From JBGOUV01 sp041477815 (GTDB lineage: Bacteria; Acidobacteriota; Terriglobia; Bryobacterales; JACQDG01), in assembly GCA_041477815.1 (NCBI GenBank), contig JBGOUV010000068.1:1-21167 (forward strand): a stretch of 21,167 bases of DNA, written 5' to 3'. This document shows, one piece after another, positions 6,574-13,260 of the stretch. The notes under the pieces were generated by a model. That model worked only from the letters and a program-made list of their open reading frames with translations. It ran no database searches and was not told the DNA's origin. Numbering within the stretch: the first letter of the stretch is position 1; each line of letters opens with the position of its first letter. The translations under genes and the position numbers were made by a program.

Positions 6574-7368
6574 CTACTCCAGGACCCGGAAGGTGTACAT
6601 CTTTCCGAGTGTGGCCGAGGCGTGGCCGGACTGCACCGCGCCCGGGGGCAAGAAGCCATACTCGCCGGCGCCGATATTGGGCAGGGTGACCACAAACGTG
6701 CGGCTGGCGATCCTCTTGCCCTCAAACGGAATCAGATCGCGCGTGGCGCCTCCGGAAACGTGCAGGACTCCTCCGGTTACCGTGCGGAACTCCCGGGCGT
6801 CCTTTTGGGCCCGCAGGCGGAGCAACTGGTATTCGGTGATGGCCACGCCTTCTGTCGTGTAGATCAAGAACTCCAGCGGGGTGTGTACCGAGTTCCGGCT
6901 GTTGGATCCGTTGAGGCGCCCATTGACGTCCCCCTTCACGACACCCGCAGTAGCCACCGACTTCAGCACCCCACCGGTCTTCCAGTTCACGACCTCCGGC
7001 AGCATTTCGGTCCAGGCGTCGCTTTTCTTGAAGTAGACACCCACTTCGGTAACCGGTCCGGTCAGGGCGGCGGCTCCCGCGCCGCCGGCGGGACCCGGGG
7101 CCGGAGCCGGGGCCGAGCCTGCTGGGAGCTTCTTGGCCATGGCGGACAGGATCTTGTCGGACACCCCGGCGCCCTTCAGCGCGATCATGTCATCGACCCC
7201 CAGGGCATACTTGCCCGGCTGCGCGTTGACCATACTGAGGATCAGGTCTTCGCCCAGCCCCGCTTTGACCATCTTGATGATGGATTCGTTGGTCAGCGTT
7301 TCTTGCGCGAGCACGGCCAGACAAAGTGCCGCCAGCAGACTCAGCGCTACGACATAGCTCTTCCGCAT
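6574..7368 (-). CDS. Secreted protein of unknown function with N-terminal paired-helix domain
   Basis: A 264-residue protein starting at ATG 7368 with a Sec signal peptide (MRKSYVVALSLLAALCLAVLA, split after A-Q). Residues about 24-80 (LTNESIIKMVKAGLGEDLILSMV to DDMIALKGAGVSDKILSAM; only ends quoted) form two amphipathic helix pairs. This paired 'x-I-I-x-M-V-K-A-G-L' module is one I have seen in acidobacterial secreted proteins, and I know of no function for it. A Pro/Ala/Gly linker (about 84-103) leads to a beta-rich C-terminal domain to residue 264. An upstream extension of the frame beyond 7368 overlaps the preceding gene and is ignored. It is tail-to-tail with vapC (12 bases apart). A promoter lies just upstream, overlapping the stop of the preceding gene. 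Confidence 0.75.
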   Translation of the reverse strand: MRKSYVVALSLLAALCLAVLAQETLTNESIIKMVKAGLGEDLILSMVNAQPGKYALGVDDMIALKGAGVSDKILSAMAKKLPAGSAPAPAPGPAGGAGAAALTGPVTEVGVYFKKSDAWTEMLPEVVNWKTGGVLKSVATAGVVKGDVNGRLNGSNSRNSVHTPLEFLIYTTEGVAITEYQLLRLRAQKDAREFRTVTGGVLHVSGGATRDLIPFEGKRIASRTFVVTLPNIGAGEYGFLPPGAVQSGHASATLGKMYTFRVLE

Positions 7369-7390
7369 ACTCGTTACCCCGTAAGGCCGT

Positions 7391-7419
7391 AGAGTATCGG
7401 AAGGGGTCCGGAATGTCAA
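7391..7419 (-). promoter_or_regulatory. Promoter for the paired-helix secreted protein
   Basis: On the minus strand TTGACA (7419-7414), 17 bases and TACTCT (7396-7391) form a recognisable sigma-70-type promoter. The transcription start would be near 7384, some 16 bases before the ATG at 7368. The -35 hexamer contains the TGA stop of the upstream gene, so the downstream gene can be expressed independently although both are on the same strand. Confidence 0.5.
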
Positions 7420-8165
7420 TCCCGCAGCTCTTCCGGAAACACCGCAAACCCCTCCGGCGGCGCGAACATCTCCCGGAGCATCTCCAGGCGCTTGCGCAGG
7501 TGGCGGGTGGGGAGCTGGCGGGGACCGGTCTCGACGTCGATGTCGCAACACAAGCCGTGCAGATAAAGCGTGAAGGTATCCACGAAGGACTGCCGGAAGT
7601 AGTCGCGCTGCAGCTTGGTGTCGCGCAGCATATTGGTCTGGCGCCGCCGGAGCTGCTGTTTCAGGCGCCAGCTCCGCTCCTCCACCTCGCCGTGCACCTC
7701 GTTGGCCAGCTCCTCGCGCAGCAGCCGGTTGAAGCGCTCGCGCTGGTTGTCGCGCATCCGCTGGGAGACCAGCGCCGCCATCCCGTTATAAAAGGTGTAG
7801 TGGTAGTCGGCGACGTCCTCCTCCTTCACCGCCAGGAAAAAGAACAGCTCCCCCGCCACGTCCAGGGTGGACGCCACCACCACGCGATTTTCCGCCGGCT
7901 TGTCGAAGGCCACCAGGTCGCTGGAGCGGTTGTTCCCTCGCTCCAGGTACGGCACCAGCACCAGCCGCACCTTCGGCAGGATCTCCGCCAGCCCCGGCGG
8001 CAGGGAGGCCACCGGCTCCTGGACCAACTGCTGGAACTGGCTGTCCTCCAAAGGAGTGGCCGTGAAGTAGGAGTACACGGTGTTCAGCGGGATGGCTTCC
8101 CGTTGGAACTGCTCCGCGAAGACCTCCACCGGCAGGCGGGAAGTGAGGGAAATGGAACTGGACAT
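7416..8165 (-). CDS. Conserved-looking soluble protein of unknown function
   Basis: I cannot assign this 249-residue protein to a family. It starts MSSSISLTSRLPVEVFAEQ at ATG 8165; a TTG at 8186 in the same frame lies inside the palindromic element and is less likely. There is no signal peptide or membrane segment. The first half is mixed alpha/beta (for example VRLVLVPYLERG and ENRVVVASTLDVAGELFFFLAV). The second half is strongly helical and rich in Arg and Gln (MRDNQRERFNRLLREELANE, WRLKQQLRRRQTNMLRDTK), suggesting coiled-coil or nucleic-acid/protein contacts. A Cys-Cys pair occurs in LYLHGLCCDIDVE. Codon use and the clean start/stop suggest a real gene. It diverges from lpxB across the palindrome. 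Confidence 0.72.
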   Translation of the reverse strand: MSSSISLTSRLPVEVFAEQFQREAIPLNTVYSYFTATPLEDSQFQQLVQEPVASLPPGLAEILPKVRLVLVPYLERGNNRSSDLVAFDKPAENRVVVASTLDVAGELFFFLAVKEEDVADYHYTFYNGMAALVSQRMRDNQRERFNRLLREELANEVHGEVEERSWRLKQQLRRRQTNMLRDTKLQRDYFRQSFVDTFTLYLHGLCCDIDVETGPRQLPTRHLRKRLEMLREMFAPPEGFAVFPEELRD

Positions 8166-8185
8166 GACCTGGAATGATTGTAGCA

Positions 8186-8304
8186 AAAGAAGCCGTTAGC
8201 TATTAGCCTTTAGGTGTCAGCAACCCGGGTCAGCCTCAACGGTGTGGCCTGGTGCGATACTGGGGGTTGCTAACGGCTAATAGCTAATAGCTAACAGCTT
8301 CTTT
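8186..8304. repeat. Large imperfect palindrome between the unknown gene and lpxB
   Basis: The left arm 8186-8208 (AAAGAAGCCGTTAGCTATTAGCC split as AAAGAAGCCG + TTAGCTATTAGCC) is matched by the right arm 8275-8304 (GGCTAATAGCTAATAGCT + AACAGCTTCTTT). The match has one mismatch and one extra 7-bp unit (AATAGCT in tandem) on the right. An inner pair GCAACCC (near 8219-8225) and GGGTTGC (near 8264-8270) nests inside it. The whole could fold into a long stem ending 5 bases before the lpxB start codon. It resembles a REP/MITE-type repeat or an RNA hairpin in the lpxB leader. A terminator is unlikely given its position between divergent genes. Confidence 0.65.
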
Positions 8305-8309
8305 CTCCC

Positions 8310-9437
8310 ATGAAATTCCTGATATCCGCCGGGGAGGCTTCCGGGGATCAATACGCCGCGCAGTTGGTCGAGGCCTTGCGGCAGCGGCTGGAGGCGGTGG
8401 AGTTCTTCGGGTGTGCCGGGCCGCGGCTGCGGGCGGCCGGGGTGCGGGTGGTGGTGGAGGCCGAGCGGCTGGCGGTGGTGGGGATCGTGGAGGTGATCAG
8501 GCATATTCCCCGCATCTACAGGGAGTACCGGCGGCTGGTGGCTGCCGCCCTGGCCGAGCGCCCAACCTTGGCCATCCTCACTGACTCGCCGGATTTCCAT
8601 TTGCGGCTGGCCCGGCGGCTCCACCGGGCCGGGATTCCGGTGGTGTACCTGGTAGCGCCCCAGGCCTGGGCCTGGCGCCGGCGGCGGGTGCATCTGATGC
8701 GGCGGGTTCTCACTCACCTGTTGTGCATCTTTCCCTTCGAAGAGGCGTTTTTTAGGGGTTACGGCGTGCCCACCACTTATATTGGGCACCCCTTGGCCGG
8801 TCGCGTGGCCCCTCGTCTGACTCGCGAAGAGTTTTTTCGGAAACATCGGCTGGCTCCGGACCGTCCCCTAATTGCGGTGCTTCCCGGGAGTCGCCGGGGG
8901 GAGGCGGAGCGGCATTTGCCGGCGTTGCTCCCAGCCGTGCGACAATTGAGTACATGGAAGGCCATGAACTTCGTTCTGGCCGTATCCAATACCACTGGGC
9001 GGGAATTTTTCCGGAAGCGTATGGCGGACTCGGAAGTCAAATTGGTGGAAGGGGAAACCTGGGACGCTCTGGCTCATGCCGACCTGGCCCTGGTGGCCAG
9101 CGGAACCGCCACCGTGGAAGCGGCGCTCCTGGGAACCCCCCTGATCACGTTTTACCGGGTGCATCCCGTCAGTTGGCTGCTGGGCCGCTGGCTGGTCCAG
9201 GCGCCGTACTTGAGCATGGTGAACCTGCTGGCCGGACGCTCCATCGTCCCGGAGCTGATCCAGGCCGACTGTACCGGACCCAAGCTGGCGGCGGCGGCCC
9301 GGGAGATGCTGGAAAATCCGGGACGAATGGCCGCCGTACGGGCCGATCTGGCGGAGCTGAAACACACACTGGACGGCAGGCAGGACGCCATGGAGCGTGC
9401 TGCCGCCGTTGTCGAGCAAGTGGCAAGGAGTTTGTAA
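8310..9437 (+). CDS. lpxB: Lipid-A-disaccharide synthase LpxB
   Basis: LpxB joins UDP-2,3-diacylglucosamine and lipid X to form the beta-1,6-linked tetraacyl disaccharide-1-phosphate of lipid A, at the inner face of the cytoplasmic membrane. The 375 residues match the usual length and show the family landmarks: MKFLISAGEASGDQYAAQL at the start, AILTDSPDFHLRLA (about 90-103), VYLVAPQAWAWRRRR (about 112-126), YIGHPLAG, IAVLPGSRRGEAERHLP, ALVASGTATVEAALLGTPLITFYR (near 260-283; only ends are diagnostic) and a helical C-terminus. No Shine-Dalgarno precedes ATG 8310; instead the palindrome ends just before it. The stop TAA overlaps the next ATG by one base. Other lpx genes are not present in the window. 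Confidence 0.96.
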   Translation: MKFLISAGEASGDQYAAQLVEALRQRLEAVEFFGCAGPRLRAAGVRVVVEAERLAVVGIVEVIRHIPRIYREYRRLVAAALAERPTLAILTDSPDFHLRLARRLHRAGIPVVYLVAPQAWAWRRRRVHLMRRVLTHLLCIFPFEEAFFRGYGVPTTYIGHPLAGRVAPRLTREEFFRKHRLAPDRPLIAVLPGSRRGEAERHLPALLPAVRQLSTWKAMNFVLAVSNTTGREFFRKRMADSEVKLVEGETWDALAHADLALVASGTATVEAALLGTPLITFYRVHPVSWLLGRWLVQAPYLSMVNLLAGRSIVPELIQADCTGPKLAAAAREMLENPGRMAAVRADLAELKHTLDGRQDAMERAAAVVEQVARSL

Positions 9438-11404
9438 TGTCGCGTTGGCTGGGTGCACTTCTGTTGGTAACTGCGTCGCTGGGCTGGGCCCAGGAGCGGC
9501 GTGCTCGCATCGACCTGGAGCATTACCGGGCCGACGTGGAAATTCTGCCGCGCACCCAGTCGCTCTCCGCCCGAGTGGAGGTCGGCTTCACCCCGCTCGA
9601 GGACACCAACACTGTGGTCTTCGAGCTGAACAACGGCCTCAACGTGACGCGGGCCGTCACCGAAAAGAACGAGGACCTCCCGGCCGTCCGCTACCAGCAG
9701 GATTTCACGGTCAAACTGACCTTCCCCAACCAGCTACCCAAGGGCCAGGCCACCAAGGTCACGCTGTCCTACGAGGGGCGTATCACCGGCCTCGAGAACT
9801 CGCCGGTCGAGGGCATCAGCTTCGGCTCGATCCAAAATGACCGGGCCTTCCTGCTCTACCCGTCGCGCTGGCTGCCCACCAACGGCTACACCAGCGACCG
9901 CTTCACCGCCGAGCTCAACATCACGGTCCCCACCGGCATGGAAGTCCTGGCCAGCGGTCTGAGCGCTTCGAAGCCCGCCGCAGCCGCCGGTAAGACGGTC
10001 TTCAGCTACCGGATGGAGAAGCCTTCGTTTCCGGCTTCGATCGCCGTGGTTTCGACCCCGCCCGAACGGGTCAACAGCGAAGGCTACAGCACCTTGCTGT
10101 ATTTCCGAGGCGATGAAAAGGCTCAGGCCGGCGTGTACGGCGATGAAACGGGCAAGATCGTAAAATACTACGGCTCCATCCTGGGACTGCCACCGTACGG
10201 AAATCTGACCCTGGTGGAAACCGAGGAGCACGCCCCGAACGGCTATGCCGCCCCGGGCATCCTGTTCTTAAGCCCGCGCGGCATCGGCAAGAAACTCAAT
10301 TCGCGCCTGCTGGCCCAGCAGGTGGCGCACCAGTGGTGGCGGGTGCTGGTTTCGCCGGCCTCGCGACGGCATCTGTGGCTGGACAACGGCTTCGCCAACT
10401 ACACCCGCATGCTCTATCTGGAGAGCACCGCAGGACCCTCGGCCCTCGAGGCCGAGATCTCCGACACCAGTATCGAGGCCCTCACCCGGGATGACGTCAC
10501 CATCCTGCAGACCGACACCCTGGAAGACTACTCGCCCGAGCTGCTGGCGCTGGCCTCCAGCAAAGGGGCCATTGTGCTCCATATGCTGCGCAACGTGGTC
10601 GGCGACGAGCCCTTCCTCGCCGCGCTCAAGGAGTTCGCCCAGAAAATGGCCTGGAGCTCGGCGACCACCGGCGACTTCGAGAAGATCGTCTCGGCCACCA
10701 GCAAGCGCGACTTACAGTTTTTCTTCGTGCAGTGGGTGGAGTCGAGCGGCGCCTCCGAGTTCAAGCTCGACTACACCATCTACCGGCTGGGCGACGGCAA
10801 GGGGTTCCGGGTGATGGGTAAAGTCAGCCAGGACAAGGACACCTTCCGGATGCCGGTCGAGATGCTCATCGAGACCCAGGGAGAGCCGGAGAAGAAGATC
10901 ATCGAGGTGGCGGGCACGGCCTCGGAGTTCTCGGTGGATACGTTCGGCAAGCCCCAGCGCGTGCTGCTCGACCCCAACCGCAAGGTCCTGCGGGTGGACG
11001 ACCAGATCCGGGTGGCGGTGGCGATCAAGAAGGGCGAGCAGGCGGCCGAGTTGGGCGCCTATAATGAGGCGTTGACGGAATACCAGAAGGCGCTGGACGT
11101 CAACCGCAACAGCTCGCTGGCCCACTACCGTATTGCCGAGGTCTTCTTCCTGCAAGGGAATTATCAGTCGGCGGCCAACGAGTTCCGGGAGTCGCTGAAC
11201 GGCGACCAGGAGCCGAAGTGGACCGAGCTCTGGTCGCACATCAACCTGGGCAAGGTTTTCGACATCACCGGCCAACGCGAGCGGGCGGTAAACGAATACC
11301 AGCAGGCCATTCGCACCAAGGACAACACCCAAAATGGGCTCGATGAGGCCAACAAGTACCTGCAGTCACCCTATCAACGCCCCCGCCGCACCGACGAACC
11401 CTAG
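9437..11404 (+). CDS. Secreted M1-peptidase-like pseudoenzyme with C-terminal TPRs
   Basis: A 655-residue exported protein (signal MSRWLGALLLVTASLGWAQ). Residues about 20-210 form the beta-sandwich typical of M1 aminopeptidases. Residues 240-440 follow the M1 catalytic fold, including VAHQWWRVLVSP, WLDNGFANYTRMLYLE and KGAIVLHMLRNVVGDEPFLAALKEF (only part is motif). The zinc site is lost: HExxH reads QQVAH (294-298), so the first His and the catalytic Glu are Gln, and the third ligand Glu of WLxEGFA is Asn317. The GxMEN substrate motif is replaced by NGYAAPG (268-274). Residues about 528-640 contain two to three TPR helix pairs. It is therefore probably a binding or scaffold protein rather than a peptidase. 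It starts at ATG 9437, overlapping the lpxB stop (TAATG), so the two are likely co-transcribed. Confidence 0.85.
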   Translation: MSRWLGALLLVTASLGWAQERRARIDLEHYRADVEILPRTQSLSARVEVGFTPLEDTNTVVFELNNGLNVTRAVTEKNEDLPAVRYQQDFTVKLTFPNQLPKGQATKVTLSYEGRITGLENSPVEGISFGSIQNDRAFLLYPSRWLPTNGYTSDRFTAELNITVPTGMEVLASGLSASKPAAAAGKTVFSYRMEKPSFPASIAVVSTPPERVNSEGYSTLLYFRGDEKAQAGVYGDETGKIVKYYGSILGLPPYGNLTLVETEEHAPNGYAAPGILFLSPRGIGKKLNSRLLAQQVAHQWWRVLVSPASRRHLWLDNGFANYTRMLYLESTAGPSALEAEISDTSIEALTRDDVTILQTDTLEDYSPELLALASSKGAIVLHMLRNVVGDEPFLAALKEFAQKMAWSSATTGDFEKIVSATSKRDLQFFFVQWVESSGASEFKLDYTIYRLGDGKGFRVMGKVSQDKDTFRMPVEMLIETQGEPEKKIIEVAGTASEFSVDTFGKPQRVLLDPNRKVLRVDDQIRVAVAIKKGEQAAELGAYNEALTEYQKALDVNRNSSLAHYRIAEVFFLQGNYQSAANEFRESLNGDQEPKWTELWSHINLGKVFDITGQRERAVNEYQQAIRTKDNTQNGLDEANKYLQSPYQRPRRTDEP

Positions 11405-12653
11405 CTGTTTTTGTGGGGCGGCCCCCCTGGGCCGCAGCCGGCCCCCTGGCCGGCTTCTCCTGGTCCTCCTCGCAGCCGGCGCCCTGTCCGCCCCCGCCCA
11501 GTTACACGTCTACCTAGGACAAATCACCAGCCGGTCGGCCCTCCTGGCCTGGGGCAGCACCAGCGGGCTCAACACCATCGGCCGTACCTCCCCGGTCGCG
11601 GGCAAGGCCGAAGTGACCGTAGACTCTCGTCCGGTCCCCGTCCCACCGGGCCAGAACTGGGTCGATATTCCGTTGTCCCCCGCTACCCGCTACCACTACA
11701 GGGTTGCGCTGGACGGGCGAGCCATCGGTGAAGGCGACCTGCGCACCTATCCCGACCAGGCCGACCGCCTGTGTTTCCTGGTCATCGGCGACTACGGCAC
11801 CGGCAAGTCCGAGGATCAGGTCCCCGTGGCCCAGGCCATGGCCGCCCGCATCGCCGGTCAGGACCAACTCGGCAACCCCGTACGGTTCGTCCTCACCACC
11901 GGCGACAACATCTATGGCAAGCGCCGGTTGTTCATCTTTTCCGAAACCGGCGATTCCGACGCCCATTGGGAGACCCGTTTTTTCGCGCCTTACGCCGAGG
12001 TGCTGCGCAGCGTGCCGTTCTATCCAACCGCGGGGAACCACGACGGCAGCGCCAGCGAGCACGAGGGCGATCTGAAGGTCTACCTCGATAATTTCTTTCC
12101 GCCCGGCCAGATACGCGCCGGCGGACGCTACTACCACTTCTCCTACGCCAACCTGGCCGACTTCTTTGCCCTGGATTCGACCAATAACCTACCGGTCCTT
12201 GGCATAGACAAAAGCAGCGACCAGTTTCGCTGGGTGGCGGAAGGGTTGCAGGCCTCCACGGCCCGGTGGAAGATCCCCTATTACCACCACCCCCGCTACT
12301 GCGGAGGACCGGAGCACAAATCCGAGCCGCGCCTGGAGGACCTGGTGAAGCGCTTCGAAGACCAGGGAGTGGCCGTGATCTTCAACGGCCACGAGCACAA
12401 CTGGCAGCCCATCGAGCAGAAGACCGCGGCCGGCCGCTCGCTCTACCACATCATTACCGGCGCCGGCGGATCGCTGCGTGACGGACGGCCGGGCGCCACC
12501 AGCTTCGATGGCGGCAAGGCCAAGATCGTAGACTGGGTGGCCCAGCGGCACTTTACCCTGGTGGAGATCGAGGGGCCCCGCATGACCATCACCCCGATCG
12601 GCGCCAATAATCAGCCGGTCGGCAAGCCTCTGGTGGTGACGCTGCCGCCGTGA
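11334..12653 (+). CDS. Secreted calcineurin-like metallophosphatase (purple-acid-phosphatase-like)
   Basis: A dinuclear-metal phosphoesterase with all expected motifs (numbered from ATG 11334): GDYG (152-155), GDNIYG (190-195), GNHDG (234-238), YYHHPRY with His318/319, and GHEHNW (352-357). Upstream lies a fibronectin-type region (about 57-138, including SPATRYHYRV) as in purple acid phosphatases. The start is uncertain. ATGs at 11334 and 11343 overlap the previous gene by 62-71 bp and leave about 36 residues before the hydrophobic core RLLLVLLAAGALSAPAQ. A CTG at 11427, preceded by GGGGCGG, would give a compact Sec signal peptide. Export is likely either way. It follows the M1-like gene on the same strand and probably belongs to its transcript. 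Its 3' end overlaps a convergent gene by 43 bp. The physiological substrate is unknown. Confidence 0.85.
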   Translation: MGSMRPTSTCSHPINAPAAPTNPSCFCGAAPLGRSRPPGRLLLVLLAAGALSAPAQLHVYLGQITSRSALLAWGSTSGLNTIGRTSPVAGKAEVTVDSRPVPVPPGQNWVDIPLSPATRYHYRVALDGRAIGEGDLRTYPDQADRLCFLVIGDYGTGKSEDQVPVAQAMAARIAGQDQLGNPVRFVLTTGDNIYGKRRLFIFSETGDSDAHWETRFFAPYAEVLRSVPFYPTAGNHDGSASEHEGDLKVYLDNFFPPGQIRAGGRYYHFSYANLADFFALDSTNNLPVLGIDKSSDQFRWVAEGLQASTARWKIPYYHHPRYCGGPEHKSEPRLEDLVKRFEDQGVAVIFNGHEHNWQPIEQKTAAGRSLYHIITGAGGSLRDGRPGATSFDGGKAKIVDWVAQRHFTLVEIEGPRMTITPIGANNQPVGKPLVVTLPP

Positions 12654-12862
12654 TAGGCGGCCAGCGACCACTCCTCGGTGCCCACCTCCAGCCGCAAGAT
12701 GTACAGGTTCCCATCCTCCGCCGCGACCTTGAAATACGTGGCCTCCGGGCCGTACCAGCGGTCGACCACCTCCCGGACCAGCCGCCAATGCTCCCCCAGC
12801 CGGAAGCGCAGGGGGCGCTCCTGGGCCTTATATCCGCTATAGGCCTCGACCTGTACCACCAC
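12611..12862 (-). CDS. Small conserved-type protein of unknown function
   Basis: An 83-residue soluble protein beginning VVVQVEAYSGYKAQERPLRF from GTG 12862, which has GGGAGG six bases upstream; a TTG at 12895 is an alternative start with no such site. The core is a short beta-rich domain with VVDRWYGPEATYFKVAAEDG and LYILRLEVGTEEWSLAAY. The pattern 'V-E-x-Y-S-G-Y-K-A-x-E-R-P-x-R-F ... D-R-W-Y-G-P ... Y-F-K-V ... D-G-N-x-Y-I-L-R' is one I recognise as recurring in small bacterial proteins, but without a function I can name. Its 3' end overlaps the end of the metallophosphatase gene by 43 bp, tail to tail. The overlap makes antisense interference possible. Confidence 0.7.
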   Translation of the reverse strand: MVVQVEAYSGYKAQERPLRFRLGEHWRLVREVVDRWYGPEATYFKVAAEDGNLYILRLEVGTEEWSLAAYHGGSVTTRGLPTG

Positions 12863-12913
12863 CGTCCACCTCCCGCATCCCCTATATTTTCCCAATTTTA
12901 CAGGCCGTCGTGC

Positions 12914-12941
12914 TTGACAAAGGCCCCCAGCGGGCTAAAAT
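12914..12941 (+). promoter_or_regulatory. Promoter for the small zinc-ribbon gene
   Basis: TTGACA (12914-12919), a 16-base spacer and TAAAAT (12936-12941) make a near-consensus sigma-70-type promoter. The predicted start near 12948 leaves a leader of roughly 55 bases before the ATG at 13003. Confidence 0.65.
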
Positions 12942-13002
12942 AAGGGCGAATCCGGTTGATCCGTCTCGCGCCCGCATGATCGCAATCTTTTGAGCACATT
13001 GT

Positions 13003-13167
13003 ATGGACCAACCGTACTGCGAGCATCCGCGCACCAAGATTATTGCCCGCGACGAGGGTGTGGACTACGTGGAGTGCCTGGACTGCAAGAAGGTTTTTGA
13101 GGCGGAGGACCTGGAGCCCTTGTCCGCCGAATCCCCAGAACAAGAAGAAGAGGGAAAGCAGGCCTAG
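13003..13167 (+). CDS. Small zinc-ribbon-like protein
   Basis: A 54-residue product reads MDQPYCEHPRTKIIARDEG, then VDYVECLDCKKVFEAEDLEP and an acidic tail with three consecutive Glu. Cys6 and His8 (C-E-H) together with C-L-D-C about 20 residues later form a plausible single zinc-binding ribbon. The spacing resembles other tiny C-x-H ... C-x-x-C proteins. No function can be assigned; nucleic-acid or protein binding are both possible. It lies 61 bases downstream of a near-consensus promoter, which is the main reason to accept such a short frame. There is no clear Shine-Dalgarno sequence. A 19-bp inverted repeat begins 6 bases after its stop. Confidence 0.6.
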   Translation: MDQPYCEHPRTKIIARDEGVDYVECLDCKKVFEAEDLEPLSAESPEQEEEGKQA

Positions 13168-13173
13168 CCGCCG

Positions 13174-13254
13174 GTGGCAGAAGTGAGATCCGCCAAATTT
13201 GCCGCATCCTCAACCTCGCAGAATCAACGACTTGCCGGATCTCACTTCTGCCAC
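13174..13254. repeat. Perfect 19-bp inverted repeat (MITE-like or terminator-like)
   Basis: GTGGCAGAAGTGAGATCCG (13174-13192) is repeated exactly in reverse complement at 13236-13254, with 43 bases between. It sits in the gap between two convergent genes. The long loop and absence of a T-run argue against a classical intrinsic terminator, though it could still act bidirectionally. The arms look like the ends of a short non-coding mobile element. A related sequence, GCCGGAAGTGAGATCC (14 of 16 matching), lies at 4243-4258, at the edge of the propeller remnant. Confidence 0.65.
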
Positions 13255-13260
13255 GTGCTG

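Noticed and set aside
13174..13254. Inverted repeat as a standard intrinsic terminator
   Set aside because: The loop is 43 bases and there is no T-run on either side; only a non-classical termination role remains possible.
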